From contig NZ_QGMQ01000009.1 in NCBI RefSeq assembly GCF_003259155.1, forward strand, positions 108,490 to 172,489: DNA of 64,000 bases. Direction: 5' to 3'. Shown here in pieces: positions 10,417 to 18,181 of the stretch. The notes under the pieces are model-generated. The model was not told the DNA's origin and ran no database searches. It saw only the letters and a program-made list of their open reading frames with translations. The position numbers and the translations under genes are program-made. Position 1 is the first letter of the stretch, and every line of letters starts with the position of its first letter. Source of the stretch: Marinimicrobium alkaliphilum. Lineage in GTDB: Bacteria; Pseudomonadota; Gammaproteobacteria; Pseudomonadales; Cellvibrionaceae.

Positions 10417-10590
10417 TTAGCCGCCCTGGACCAGCACTAGCCCAAATTTCCGTTTACATTCATTAAAACACTGCTTACAGACCCAATAATAACCGTCGTC
10501 GCATGTGTACCTTTCAGCTTCAGCGTGTCTATCGAGCAGATCCCCTGGCATGGCCCACGCACCGTCAAAGCTTTTGCCGACATTCCCCAT
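10417..10590 (-). CDS. 57-aa Cys-rich small protein upstream of K+ channel
   Basis: ATG at 10590 through a TAA at 10417 gives 57 residues beginning MGNVGKSFDGAWAMPGDLL. It carries four cysteines (30, 38, 41, 45) as C-x7-C-x2-C-x3-C, in the context RYTCDDGYYWVCKQCFNECK, which looks like a small zinc-binding knuckle or redox motif. The stop is three bases before the channel start, so translation is probably coupled. The Shine-Dalgarno is weak. No family recognised; it could be a channel accessory or metal-binding regulator. It may instead be the tail of a longer ancestral gene. Confidence 0.5.
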   Translation of the reverse strand: MGNVGKSFDGAWAMPGDLLDRHAEAERYTCDDGYYWVCKQCFNECKRKFGLVLVQGG

Positions 10591-10890
10591 ATTTTGAAAG
10601 CTCGACTTTTATGGGGTTGAGCTGATCGTTGATTCCCTAATACGGGTAGCGTCAGGTTCAGCGGCCCAGAACGAAGCGAAGGCCAATGCCCAAACCAGTT
10701 GCGCGTGATAAACGCGTAAAACCTACAATAAGAACGAACCAGTTTTCAGCGATCCTAGCGCAATTTCACAGGTAGCGAAAGCCTAAGACAGGCCCTTTTG
10801 CAGCCAAATTTTGTGCTGTTGTCGGGGCTGGCATTCCTGCCGTGTAACCGTTTACAATCTCGCTTTCCAATAACAACCGAGATTCCCCCA
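10591..10890. other. Intergenic region between K+ channel operon and SGNH hydrolase
   Basis: About 300 bp between divergent genes. I see no convincing ORF, terminator or operator. It presumably holds both promoters. Confidence 0.4.
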
Positions 10891-11637
10891 ATGCGCCACT
10901 CCACACTAATTGTCCTCTTTGCCTGTGTTATCGCCGCTGGCTGCGCCCATTCCCCGGAGGACGCGTCCGCTGCAGCGCCCGAGTCAATCACCCCCAAGCC
11001 CCGTATGGTCGAGTATCCCTGGATGAGCCTTGAGCGCTGGTATCAGATGCACGCCGAAGATGTGGGCATTGCGGCGCGGGAGCCGGTGGAGCTGTTGTTT
11101 ATCGGTGATTCCATTACCGAGGGCTGGCCCACGCACTTGCTTGAAAAGCACTTTGGGCGCTATCAGCCCGCTAATTTTGGTATTGGGGGCGACCAGACTG
11201 ACAATCTGCTCTGGCGCTTGCGCCACGGTGCCAGCGGGACGCTGGAACCCAAAGTGGTATCTCTGCTGATCGGGGTCAACAACTTCGGGCTGCGCGGGGA
11301 TAATGTGAATGAGGTATATCGGGGTATTGAGGCGGTGGTGACGGAGCTGCGCCACCACTTTCCCGAGGCGGAGATCATTGTCCACGGCATTTTTCCCCAC
11401 CGGGAGTCCGGGGAAGATCCGGAGCGGGACAAGGTGAAGGCGGTTAACCGCCAGTTGGAAGCACTGGCCACCGGGCAGGTCCGGGTCCACTATCTGGATA
11501 TCGGTGAGCAGTTGGTCATGACCAACGGTGATCTGTCGCCGGAGGTGATGCCGGACTTTTTGCACCTGTCAGAGGTCGGCTATGAAATTTGGGCCAGTGA
11601 ACTCTTACCCGTAGTCGAGACCCTGATGGGTCATTGA
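10891..11637 (+). CDS. SGNH/GDSL hydrolase lipoprotein
   Basis: 248-aa lipoprotein: signal MRHSTLIVLFACVIAAGC with lipobox IAAGC, so it is anchored to a membrane facing the periplasm or surface. The SGNH blocks are complete: block I FIGDSITEGW (Ser), block II NFGIGGDQTDNLLWRL (Gly), block III LIGVNNFG (Asn) and block V PDFLHLSEVGYEIWA (Asp-x-x-His). This is the PAF-acetylhydrolase-like branch that includes carbohydrate acetyl-esterases. Deacetylating hemicellulose or pectin is therefore plausible, given the CAZymes nearby, but unproven. The internal start at 10891 is chosen for the signal peptide. It overlaps tadA convergently by 7 bp. Confidence 0.85.
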   Translation: MRHSTLIVLFACVIAAGCAHSPEDASAAAPESITPKPRMVEYPWMSLERWYQMHAEDVGIAAREPVELLFIGDSITEGWPTHLLEKHFGRYQPANFGIGGDQTDNLLWRLRHGASGTLEPKVVSLLIGVNNFGLRGDNVNEVYRGIEAVVTELRHHFPEAEIIVHGIFPHRESGEDPERDKVKAVNRQLEALATGQVRVHYLDIGEQLVMTNGDLSPEVMPDFLHLSEVGYEIWASELLPVVETLMGH

Positions 11638-12146
11638 CCTTCGCTTTGGGGGGCGGTCGCTTTCGCGGCCTTGGCCGCCGCCCGTCGCTCGCGGAAGAAG
11701 TCGCTGAGTTGATGCTGGCAACTGTCGGCCATAACGCCGCCCGTGTAGTCGATGTGGTGGTTGTAGTGGTCGCTGTCGAGCAACTGTAACTGACTGACGA
11801 CAGCGCCGGCTTTGGGTTCGGTGGTGCCGTACACCAGGCGTTCGATGCGCGCATGGATCAGAGCGCCAATGCACATGGTACAGGGCTCCAGGGTGACGTA
11901 GAGGGTGCTGCCCGGCAGGCGATAGTTGTTGGCCGCTTTTGCAGCTTGGCGCAGGGCGACGATTTCGGCGTGCAGGGACGGGTCACAGCCGCTGATGGGC
12001 TGGTTGAAACCTTCCCCAAGCACGGTGCCCTGACGCACCAGTACCGCGCCCACGGGCACTTCGCCCAAGGCCTTACCCTGTTCAGCCAGAGTCAGGGCGT
12101 GGGTCATCCACTGTTGATCGACTTCTTCGAGGCTGGTTTCGGTCAC
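11631..12146 (-). CDS. tadA: tRNA-specific adenosine deaminase
   Basis: Converts A34 to inosine in the tRNA-Arg(ACG) anticodon. 171 aa with the cytidine-deaminase fold: HAEIVAL (zinc His and catalytic Glu) and the zinc cysteines PCTMCIGALIH, plus the conserved MTHALTLAEQGKALGEVPVGAV N-terminus. The start is GTG at 12146, supported by its 4-bp GTGA overlap with the stop of the upstream DUF1653 gene; longer readings run into that gene. The C-terminal tail is Ala/Lys-rich. Confidence 0.93.
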   Translation of the reverse strand: MTETSLEEVDQQWMTHALTLAEQGKALGEVPVGAVLVRQGTVLGEGFNQPISGCDPSLHAEIVALRQAAKAANNYRLPGSTLYVTLEPCTMCIGALIHARIERLVYGTTEPKAGAVVSQLQLLDSDHYNHHIDYTGGVMADSCQHQLSDFFRERRAAAKAAKATAPQSEGQ

Positions 12147-12391
12147 TGGCCGGCCCACTGTGCGCTTTTGTCGAGGGGACCGACGTAGGCAAAACGCGCT
12201 TGTTCTTTGCCGTCGAGGGTGACGGTTTCGGTGAACATCGCGAGCGGACGCACCCACCAGCTGTAGTCGCCGTAGAGGCAGCGGTAGACGACGAGTTGTT
12301 CGCCGGTTTCGCTGTGGGTGGCGGTGTGGATGACTTCGTAGTCGCTGCCTTTGTAGTGACGGTAAAGGCCGGGTTCTGGGGTCATATTCAT
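12143..12391 (-). CDS. DUF1653 domain protein
   Basis: 82-aa cytosolic protein with the DUF1653 pattern: PEPGLYRHYKGSDYEVI, VVYRCLYGDYSWWVRPLAMF and ARFAYVGP. Its function is unknown in the family. The start MNMTPEPG at 12391 (or the ATG at 12385) fits the domain boundary; an upstream ATG at 12463 adds 24 residues unlike the family. It is translationally coupled to tadA through a GTGA overlap. Confidence 0.85.
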   Translation of the reverse strand: MNMTPEPGLYRHYKGSDYEVIHTATHSETGEQLVVYRCLYGDYSWWVRPLAMFTETVTLDGKEQARFAYVGPLDKSAQWAGQ

Positions 12392-12469
12392 GGTCTCGAT
12401 AGTGGATCGTCGCGCTGAAAGCTCGGTAAAAGTGTATCTCTTTCCTATCGCCTTAGCCATCAAGACGCA

Positions 12470-13870
12470 TTAAAGGCTATCCATTTGATCCCCAATCGAC
12501 AATATCAGATGCTTCATCTGTTTTTGTTCACTTTCCGTCAGAGATCGCTTCAACCATTTGCGCAGCCAGTACAACCACTGGACCTGTTGACGGGATGCCA
12601 AGCCTTCGAGCCACTGGTTCAAGTCGGACCCGGACAGCCTCAGCGCCGCACGATCCGCGTGGTTACGCACCCGAACCTGATACCAGATGCGCAATGCTCG
12701 CCCGAACAGCGCAACCGCAAATTCGAGATTGCTGACGGGCCCCAATTGCCAATGCTCGTAACCGGGTATCTTCTCGACCCATTGCACGGTGACCGGATCA
12801 CGACCAGCAAAGTTTCCAGCCAGACCACCGATCACGCCGCCCAGAGCAGCACCCAGCAGTAAGCTGGTGCCACCGGCCGCTGCATCAACAGCCAACCCGG
12901 ACGCCGCACCGGCGGCCGTGCTCAACGCGGCAAGTCGGCGCCGTGGCAGCCCCCAGGCACGCCACTCGCGCCGATCGGTCAAATCTCGATGGCTCAGTGG
13001 CTGCCACTCGCCCTCCCAATCCAGATGATGATGCCCATAGATGCGCGCCAGCGTTCGTTGTAGCCGGGATTCTCGGCGTTGCAATTCGGCATTGTATTGC
13101 GCCAGCGCCCGCGCTTTCAGTTGCTCCTTGGGCCCGGCCAGGGGGACCTGCAGTTGAAAGCGATAAACCTGCTCACAGTAACCGACCACAGCATCTGCCG
13201 CCTGGTCATGACGCTCCTGACGCTGATGCTCAAGAGCGTCAACACCTTCAAGCAAAGCGCTTTGCCAATCGGGGGCGATTTCAGCGAGGCTACGGATCAG
13301 CGCCAGTTGGCTGGTAAAGGAATCACGCAGCGGGTTAAAGGTGCGCACCAGCGAAAAATACTGTTGCAGCGCCTGCTGCCACTGAGTGCGGGTTGCCGCT
13401 ACCTGATCTGCTGGCCCCATGGGATTAAGCAAGGCCAACCTGGGTTGTGCCGTCCAGGACAGGAGCGTCAACTCGGCGTCGTGGGCCGCCGAGTAGGGCT
13501 GGCTGGAATTGACCACATAGATAATGCCCGCTCCAGCCAAAACCGGTGTCAACACGGCGCAATCGTCGGCAAAGCGCGGGTCGGTTTTGTGTTCCTCGAC
13601 AAACTGCGACAAGAGTGCGGGCCGATCCGCAGCCGAGTGCGCTCGCTCATTACACCATTCCAGTATCTGGCGCGCACGCTGAAAACCCGGTGTATCAATC
13701 CACTCATAGAGCACCCGCTCCTTGAGCACCAACCGATAGCGGTGCGCTTCTCGGGTCGTACCGCTGACGGGGGAGATGGCGATGTGATCATCCTGGGCCA
13801 GGGTAGACACCACACTGGATTTCCCCTGATTGGGATGCCCCACCACGGCAAAACAAGGAAACTCAGCCAT
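12470..13870 (-). CDS. GTPase with DUF3482 domain
   Basis: 466 aa. An N-terminal Era/TrmE-like G domain has G1 GHPNQGKSS (residues 11-19), a switch I threonine in SGTTREAHR and G3 DTPGFQRA; the G4 region is atypical (LLNPMG instead of NKxD). The C-terminal half is DUF3482, including a glycine/alanine-rich hydrophobic stretch (about 325-355: GAASGLAVDAAAGG, LLLGAALGGVIGGLAGNFAG) like a glycine-zipper membrane-insertion segment. It overlaps the DUF2868 gene by 8 bp, a pairing seen repeatedly in proteobacteria. The biological role is undescribed; it may be a membrane-remodelling or channel-like GTPase system. Confidence 0.85.
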   Translation of the reverse strand: MAEFPCFAVVGHPNQGKSSVVSTLAQDDHIAISPVSGTTREAHRYRLVLKERVLYEWIDTPGFQRARQILEWCNERAHSAADRPALLSQFVEEHKTDPRFADDCAVLTPVLAGAGIIYVVNSSQPYSAAHDAELTLLSWTAQPRLALLNPMGPADQVAATRTQWQQALQQYFSLVRTFNPLRDSFTSQLALIRSLAEIAPDWQSALLEGVDALEHQRQERHDQAADAVVGYCEQVYRFQLQVPLAGPKEQLKARALAQYNAELQRRESRLQRTLARIYGHHHLDWEGEWQPLSHRDLTDRREWRAWGLPRRRLAALSTAAGAASGLAVDAAAGGTSLLLGAALGGVIGGLAGNFAGRDPVTVQWVEKIPGYEHWQLGPVSNLEFAVALFGRALRIWYQVRVRNHADRAALRLSGSDLNQWLEGLASRQQVQWLYWLRKWLKRSLTESEQKQMKHLILSIGDQMDSL

Positions 13871-14996
13871 GCTTTTGCACCTCCGGCTGCACCACAGTCA
13901 GGTGCACCCTGAGCTGTTGCCGCTCGACGAAGGTTTGCCAACTGCGCAACAGGTTATTCAATTCTGAGGGCTCCGGGTCTGGCACACAGAGTATCAAAGT
14001 GGGGTGATCGCATTGCTGGCTATGGAGTTGAATCAGATCGGCCAGGTCGCCGGTCGCAACCTGGTCCACGCGACAATACCAGTGCTTAAGCACGCCGCCT
14101 TCGTTGCGCACACTTTGCTCATCCGCCTTGTGCCCTCCCCTCCCCAAATACACTGAGCCCGCCGGCAAATAACCTTCTGGCTGAAGCCAGCCAAAGCCGG
14201 GTTCAGTCAAAGGGTGTCGGGCTATGGCCAGCTTATTGGCTGAAAGCGAAGCATCCGGCTGCGCCGGCTCCAGTGCCGTATAGCGCAAAGGGTCCTGTTT
14301 CAGGCTGTGGTAATAGCGACGCAACTGGGCGTTGTGGTCGGGCCAATGCGCCAGGGTGCGGCGCATGCGCCAATGGCACAAACCGGCCAGTATCAGCGCC
14401 GGAGCAATCACCCACAATAGCATGACCTGACTCAGCCAGGCGCCCCAATAAGCCGCATGGGAGAGTAACGCCGTTTCCCAACCGGTAATGGCGCCGGCCT
14501 CGGATGCGCTGATCACCAGGGCTCGGGGTGCAGTGATCACGCCGAGGCTAAGCACCTGAAACAGAGAATCGACCCGCTGGCTGACCCATTCGATGGAGGT
14601 ACTCCAGTAAAAGACCATCTGTCGGGAAATCAACATCAACCACAACCAGACCAGCGCCGAGCCCACGAAAGACGCTTGCGCCAGGAGGGCCTGACGGCAA
14701 CTCCAGAGATTGATCGCCGGATCCCGGTGCTGTGTCACCAGCCACCGCCACCAGGGTGCTCGACCCCCAATCAGGCCGGCAAGGGCCGTCCACAACATCA
14801 ACAAAAATGGCAGCAGCACCAGGGTCATAATGAAAATCAGCAAATGCACCCCACTGCGGCTTGGCCACAGCATCAACGCATTCATCGCCAGCACACCATT
14901 GAAACCAGCCATCAGAGGCCAGAAGCGAGCAACCTGCCAGCGAGCACCCAGTCTGGACTCTGGCGCCTTGCTCAGGAAGGCATCGAAGTTGGCCAC
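13863..14996 (-). CDS. DUF2868 membrane protein, partner of DUF3482 GTPase
   Basis: 377 aa from a GTG at 14996. Four to five predicted membrane helices lie in the first two-thirds (for example FNGVLAMNALMLWP, LLIFIMTLVLLPFLLMLW, FVGSALVWLWLML and VMLLWVIAPALILAGL), followed by a soluble C-terminal domain. The GTG has no Shine-Dalgarno. In the same frame, 24 codons upstream, a CTG at 15068 is preceded by an ideal AAGGAG (15075-15080) at 6-base spacing, and no ATG, GTG or TTG lies between the upstream stop and 14996. The real N-terminus may therefore use CTG. Function unknown. Confidence 0.75.
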   Translation of the reverse strand: MANFDAFLSKAPESRLGARWQVARFWPLMAGFNGVLAMNALMLWPSRSGVHLLIFIMTLVLLPFLLMLWTALAGLIGGRAPWWRWLVTQHRDPAINLWSCRQALLAQASFVGSALVWLWLMLISRQMVFYWSTSIEWVSQRVDSLFQVLSLGVITAPRALVISASEAGAITGWETALLSHAAYWGAWLSQVMLLWVIAPALILAGLCHWRMRRTLAHWPDHNAQLRRYYHSLKQDPLRYTALEPAQPDASLSANKLAIARHPLTEPGFGWLQPEGYLPAGSVYLGRGGHKADEQSVRNEGGVLKHWYCRVDQVATGDLADLIQLHSQQCDHPTLILCVPDPEPSELNNLLRSWQTFVERQQLRVHLTVVQPEVQKHG

Positions 14997-15191
14997 AGTC
15001 GGTTGATGTTCGACTTCCGCGCTGGGCGTATCCAGCCAACCAAGACCTTGTTTCAGGCGCTTATTCAGAACGAGCTCCTTGTTTTATCCGTTCAGGTGTT
15101 TTTTAAGGAACGACACCAGCAAGTTCTTTAACTTCCAGTACCGCTACCTGATTGATGGTGAGCAGCGGGAGAACGACTGGCAAGTCGAAAA

Positions 15192-16397
15192 TTATATCAC
15201 TCCGCGCTCACGCAAGCTGGCGAGCGACTGAGCATCCAAATCCAAGAGATCACCCAGGACACTATCGGTGTGGGTGCCGACATCTTCGCCGGCCCAGTCG
15301 GTGCGTCCGGGGGTGCCCGTGAGGCGTGGCGCCATAGCGGGAATTTTGAGGGGTTTGCCATTGATTTCAACTTGCTCGAACAGGCCCCGGGCGTTGAAGT
15401 GGGGGTCGGCGAACATGTCCGCGACGTTGTAAATAGGGCCGGAGGGTACCCGGGCGGTTTCCAGTTTTTGGAGCAGGTCGGCGGAGTCCAGGGTGACGCA
15501 CCAGGCGGCCAGGGCGGCGTCGATGGCGACTTCGTGTTCTACCCGCCCGGCGTTGGTGGCGAGGCTCGGGTCTTCGGCCATGTCGGTACGTCCGGCGGTT
15601 TCCATGAGGCGTTTGAAGATGGAGTCGCCGTTGCCGCCGATGACAACGTATTTGCCGTCTTTGCAGCGGTAGGTGTTGGTGGGCACGATGCCGGTCACCG
15701 TGGTGCCCGAGGGTTCGCGGATGACACCGGCGCCGTCGTACTCGGGCACCACCGCTTCCATGAGGTTGAACATGGCTTCGTACAACGCCACGTCCACCAC
15801 CTGCCCGGCACGGGCGTCGTCCTGTTCGCGTTCGAACAGGGCCAGGGCGATACCCAGGGCGGCGTGCAACCCGGCGATGGAATCGCCGATACTCAGGTTC
15901 GGCCGCACCGGCGCCTGGTCGGGGAAGCCGTTGACGTAGCGAAAGCCGCTGATGCCTTCGCACACCGAGGCGAAGCCCGGCTTCTGAGCGTAAGGACCGG
16001 TCTGGCCGTAGCCGGAGATACGGGTATAAATCAGGCCGGGGTTGGATTCTTTGAAGGTCTCGGGTCCCAGGTCCCAGTTTTCCATGACGCCGGGGCGGAA
16101 GTTTTCGATGACGACGTCGGCGCTGTCGATAAGTTGTTTGGCGAGGGCGCGCCCTTCGTCCTGTTTGAGGTCGAGGGTGACGCTTTTTTTGTTGCGCCCG
16201 AGGCTTCGCCACCAGAGCGAGGTACCCTCTTCCACGACGCGCCAGCCGCGCAGCGGGTCGCCTTTGCCCGGCGGCTCCACTTTGATCACCTCGGCACCAA
16301 AGTAGCCGAGCAGGCAGCCGGCAAAGGGGCCGGCGATCAGTTGGCCGAGTTCAATCACGCGCACGCCGTCCAGGGGGCGCTTGGCCGTTGTCGTCAT
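15192..16397 (-). CDS. CaiB/BaiF family (class III) CoA-transferase
   Basis: 401-aa cytosolic enzyme moving CoA between carboxylic acids. Features: PLDGVRVIELGQLIAGPFAG at the N-terminus, GRNKKSVTLDLK, ENFRPGVMENWDLG, ISGYGQTGPY and NLSIGDSIAGLHAA holding the catalytic Asp near residue 171, plus the C-terminal APRLTGTPGRT. Its substrate cannot be read from sequence. An SDR of the dienoyl-CoA reductase type about 2 kb away makes acyl-CoA metabolism plausible. Start codon ATG at 16397. It is downstream of the cellulase but separated by a terminator, so independently transcribed. Confidence 0.9.
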   Translation of the reverse strand: MTTTAKRPLDGVRVIELGQLIAGPFAGCLLGYFGAEVIKVEPPGKGDPLRGWRVVEEGTSLWWRSLGRNKKSVTLDLKQDEGRALAKQLIDSADVVIENFRPGVMENWDLGPETFKESNPGLIYTRISGYGQTGPYAQKPGFASVCEGISGFRYVNGFPDQAPVRPNLSIGDSIAGLHAALGIALALFEREQDDARAGQVVDVALYEAMFNLMEAVVPEYDGAGVIREPSGTTVTGIVPTNTYRCKDGKYVVIGGNGDSIFKRLMETAGRTDMAEDPSLATNAGRVEHEVAIDAALAAWCVTLDSADLLQKLETARVPSGPIYNVADMFADPHFNARGLFEQVEINGKPLKIPAMAPRLTGTPGRTDWAGEDVGTHTDSVLGDLLDLDAQSLASLRERGVI

Positions 16398-16418
16398 AAA
16401 GCGTTATATCCTCTACAT

Positions 16419-16448
16419 AAAAAAACCGGGCATACAGAGTATACCCGG
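16419..16448 (-). terminator. Rho-independent terminator of the cellulase gene
   Basis: A ten-base stem with one mismatch (16426-16435 pairing 16439-16448, arms CCGGGCATAC and GTATACCCGG) and a 3-base loop, followed on the minus strand by seven T residues (A tract 16419-16425). It sits 28 bp past the cellulase stop. Confidence 0.88.
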
Positions 16449-16476
16449 CTTTGTCGCTTGGTTGCGATTGAGAGGG

Positions 16477-18015
16477 TCAGTCCGCGGTGCCCAAAATCAC
16501 CTGAATCAGTTCCGGTTCGATCTGAGCGCCGGTGTGACGATCAAACAGCGCGAAGCCGAAGTTTCCGGCCCACCCGTTATCCCAGTACACGGGCACCAGA
16601 CCGTGTTCAAGGGCAGAGGCGGTGATGTACTCGTTCCAGTAGCGGCGATAGATTTCGTGATCCGGCACGTTCGGACGCGAGATCACGCCGTACTCACCCA
16701 GAATCACACCGATACCCTGATCCACAAAGTGGGTTTTCATACGCAGGAATTGCGTATCTACCCAGGGCTCGTCAGCCCAGGTTTCCGTCGCGCTCGGGTC
16801 GGTGGCAATGCTGCCCCACTGGGTAATGTCGCTGCTTTCATTGAGCGTGAAGTTGTAGGGGTCGTAGTAGTGAACTTCCATCAGCAAACGGTCATCGGCC
16901 GGATCGTCGGGAATTTCGGCAAAGTTGACGGTGTGGTCGATGTTGGTGTTGAAGCCCTGCACGATCAGGTAGCGATCAGCGTTGTTGCCGCCCGTGGCGC
17001 GCACGGTATCCACAAAGGTCTGGTTGAAGCTGTTTTGCACCGTGTAGTACTCCTCGGTGGGGGTACCATAGTCACCCTCGACCATCACTTCGTTGGTGCC
17101 TGCAAACAGCAGACGATAATCGTAATCTTCAAAGTGCTCGGCAATCTGTGTCCACATAATCGCCAGACGGTTGTTGACGTACTCTTGATCCGCATAGGTG
17201 GGCTGCATCCAGCCACCATCCCAGTGGATATTCATCATGACATAGAAATCGGCGTCCAACGCGTAGTTGACCACCTCTTCAACACGGGCCATCCAGTCAC
17301 TATCGATAATGTAGTTTTGCTCGTCGGAAAACACACTCCAGGCCACGGGGATGCGAATGTTGTCGAAACCGGCGTCACGCACCGCGTCGATCAATTCGCG
17401 AGTGGTGGGCGGATTGCCCCAGGCGGTTTCGCCGCCAACGGCTTCCAGGGAGTTGCCCAGATTCCAGCCAATACCCATCTGGTAGGTCAGCTCAACACTG
17501 CTCAGGCCGTCAGGCGTGCCACCGTTGCCATTTCCATTTCCATTTCCATTTCCATTTCCATTGCCGTTGCCATTTCCATTGCCGTTGCCGTTGCCGTTGC
17601 CGTTGCCAGGGTCAGTATCATCACACAAGGTGCCCGATAGCTCGGGTATTTCGGTACCGGCCTGATGACTGATCTGGAGGCCAAAGATGGCGCTTTGCCC
17701 CGGCTGCAAGCTGGCGTTCCAGCCTGCATCGACAGCCGTGTAAGGGTTATCGCCGCTGAGTTGGGCATTCCAGTGATTGTCGATCGTGGTGTGCTCATAG
17801 CTCCAGCTCACGCTCCAGCCATCAACAGCTGTATCGGTGGTATTGGTAACCTCTACCTCGACCACCGCACCGGCGCCCCAATCATTTTGAACCCGGTATT
17901 CACACGCGCTCGGCTGAGCCACGGCGGATGCTGAAAAGCTCGCGCTGAACGCCACAAAAAGTGCGAGTGTCGCACCTAACCACTGACGGTATTGTCGTAA
18001 CAGTAAATCGCACAT
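16477..18015 (-). CDS. Secreted cellulase: CBM2 - Gly/Asn linker - GH5
   Basis: 512-aa secreted endoglucanase-type enzyme. A Sec signal peptide (1-33, ending near ASAVAQ) is followed by a CBM2 cellulose-binding module (about 35-132) with the flanking cysteine pair C38/C131 and conserved Trp residues (GWSVSW, HWNAQLSG, GWNASLQPGQS). A (Gly-Asn)14 linker (about 137-165) then joins a GH5 (beta/alpha)8 domain: acid/base Glu near 308 in GTNEV and nucleophile Glu near 440 in LGEYGV. This GH5 catalyses retaining hydrolysis of beta-glucans. A LacI-type operator lies 29 bp upstream of the start. Subfamily and exact substrate are not resolved. Confidence 0.93.
   Translation of the reverse strand: MCDLLLRQYRQWLGATLALFVAFSASFSASAVAQPSACEYRVQNDWGAGAVVEVEVTNTTDTAVDGWSVSWSYEHTTIDNHWNAQLSGDNPYTAVDAGWNASLQPGQSAIFGLQISHQAGTEIPELSGTLCDDTDPGNGNGNGNGNGNGNGNGNGNGNGNGNGNGGTPDGLSSVELTYQMGIGWNLGNSLEAVGGETAWGNPPTTRELIDAVRDAGFDNIRIPVAWSVFSDEQNYIIDSDWMARVEEVVNYALDADFYVMMNIHWDGGWMQPTYADQEYVNNRLAIMWTQIAEHFEDYDYRLLFAGTNEVMVEGDYGTPTEEYYTVQNSFNQTFVDTVRATGGNNADRYLIVQGFNTNIDHTVNFAEIPDDPADDRLLMEVHYYDPYNFTLNESSDITQWGSIATDPSATETWADEPWVDTQFLRMKTHFVDQGIGVILGEYGVISRPNVPDHEIYRRYWNEYITASALEHGLVPVYWDNGWAGNFGFALFDRHTGAQIEPELIQVILGTAD
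17521..17607 (-). repeat. Hexanucleotide tandem repeat encoding the (GN)n cellulase linker
   Basis: About 14 tandem 6-bp units (GGA/GGC plus AAT/AAC on the coding strand), including a perfect run of five GGAAAT-type units. Being 6 bp, unit loss or gain keeps frame and only changes the length of the linker between CBM2 and GH5. Confidence 0.9.
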
Positions 18016-18043
18016 AATTTTTTCTCTCTCTATTCTCAGTGTG

Positions 18044-18057
18044 TGGAAACGGTTACA
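18044..18057. promoter_or_regulatory. LacI-family operator-like palindrome before cellulase
   Basis: TGGAAACGGTTACA fits the general LacI/GalR operator pattern TGnAAnCGnTTnCA at every fixed position. It is 29 bp upstream of the cellulase ATG, a position suited to repression. The regulator is not in this window. Confidence 0.6.
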
Positions 18058-18181
18058 TCACCACGCAGTATAAGGAGCCTGAAAATGATGAGAAGAAACT
18101 CACGCGCCATCTGTGAGAGCGAGTTCACAGAATAGAAAAAATTATCTGATTTTTAAGATAAAACAGAATTAAAGGAAAACT

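Noticed and set aside
15100..15231. Protein-like plus-strand frame (FFNFQYRYLIDGEQREND...) ending at 15231
   Set aside because: Its last third is antisense to the CaiB C-terminus, it has no start or ribosome-binding site, and it is short; most likely chance.
15270..16625. 451-codon plus-strand frame with many Val/Gly/Phe
   Set aside because: Antisense to the CaiB-type gene and running into the cellulase terminator; composition is that of a mirrored coding strand.
17521..17607. Regular short repeats that could suggest a CRISPR-like or satellite array
   Set aside because: The period is 6 bp, in frame, and encodes the Gly-Asn linker of the cellulase; there are no spacers.
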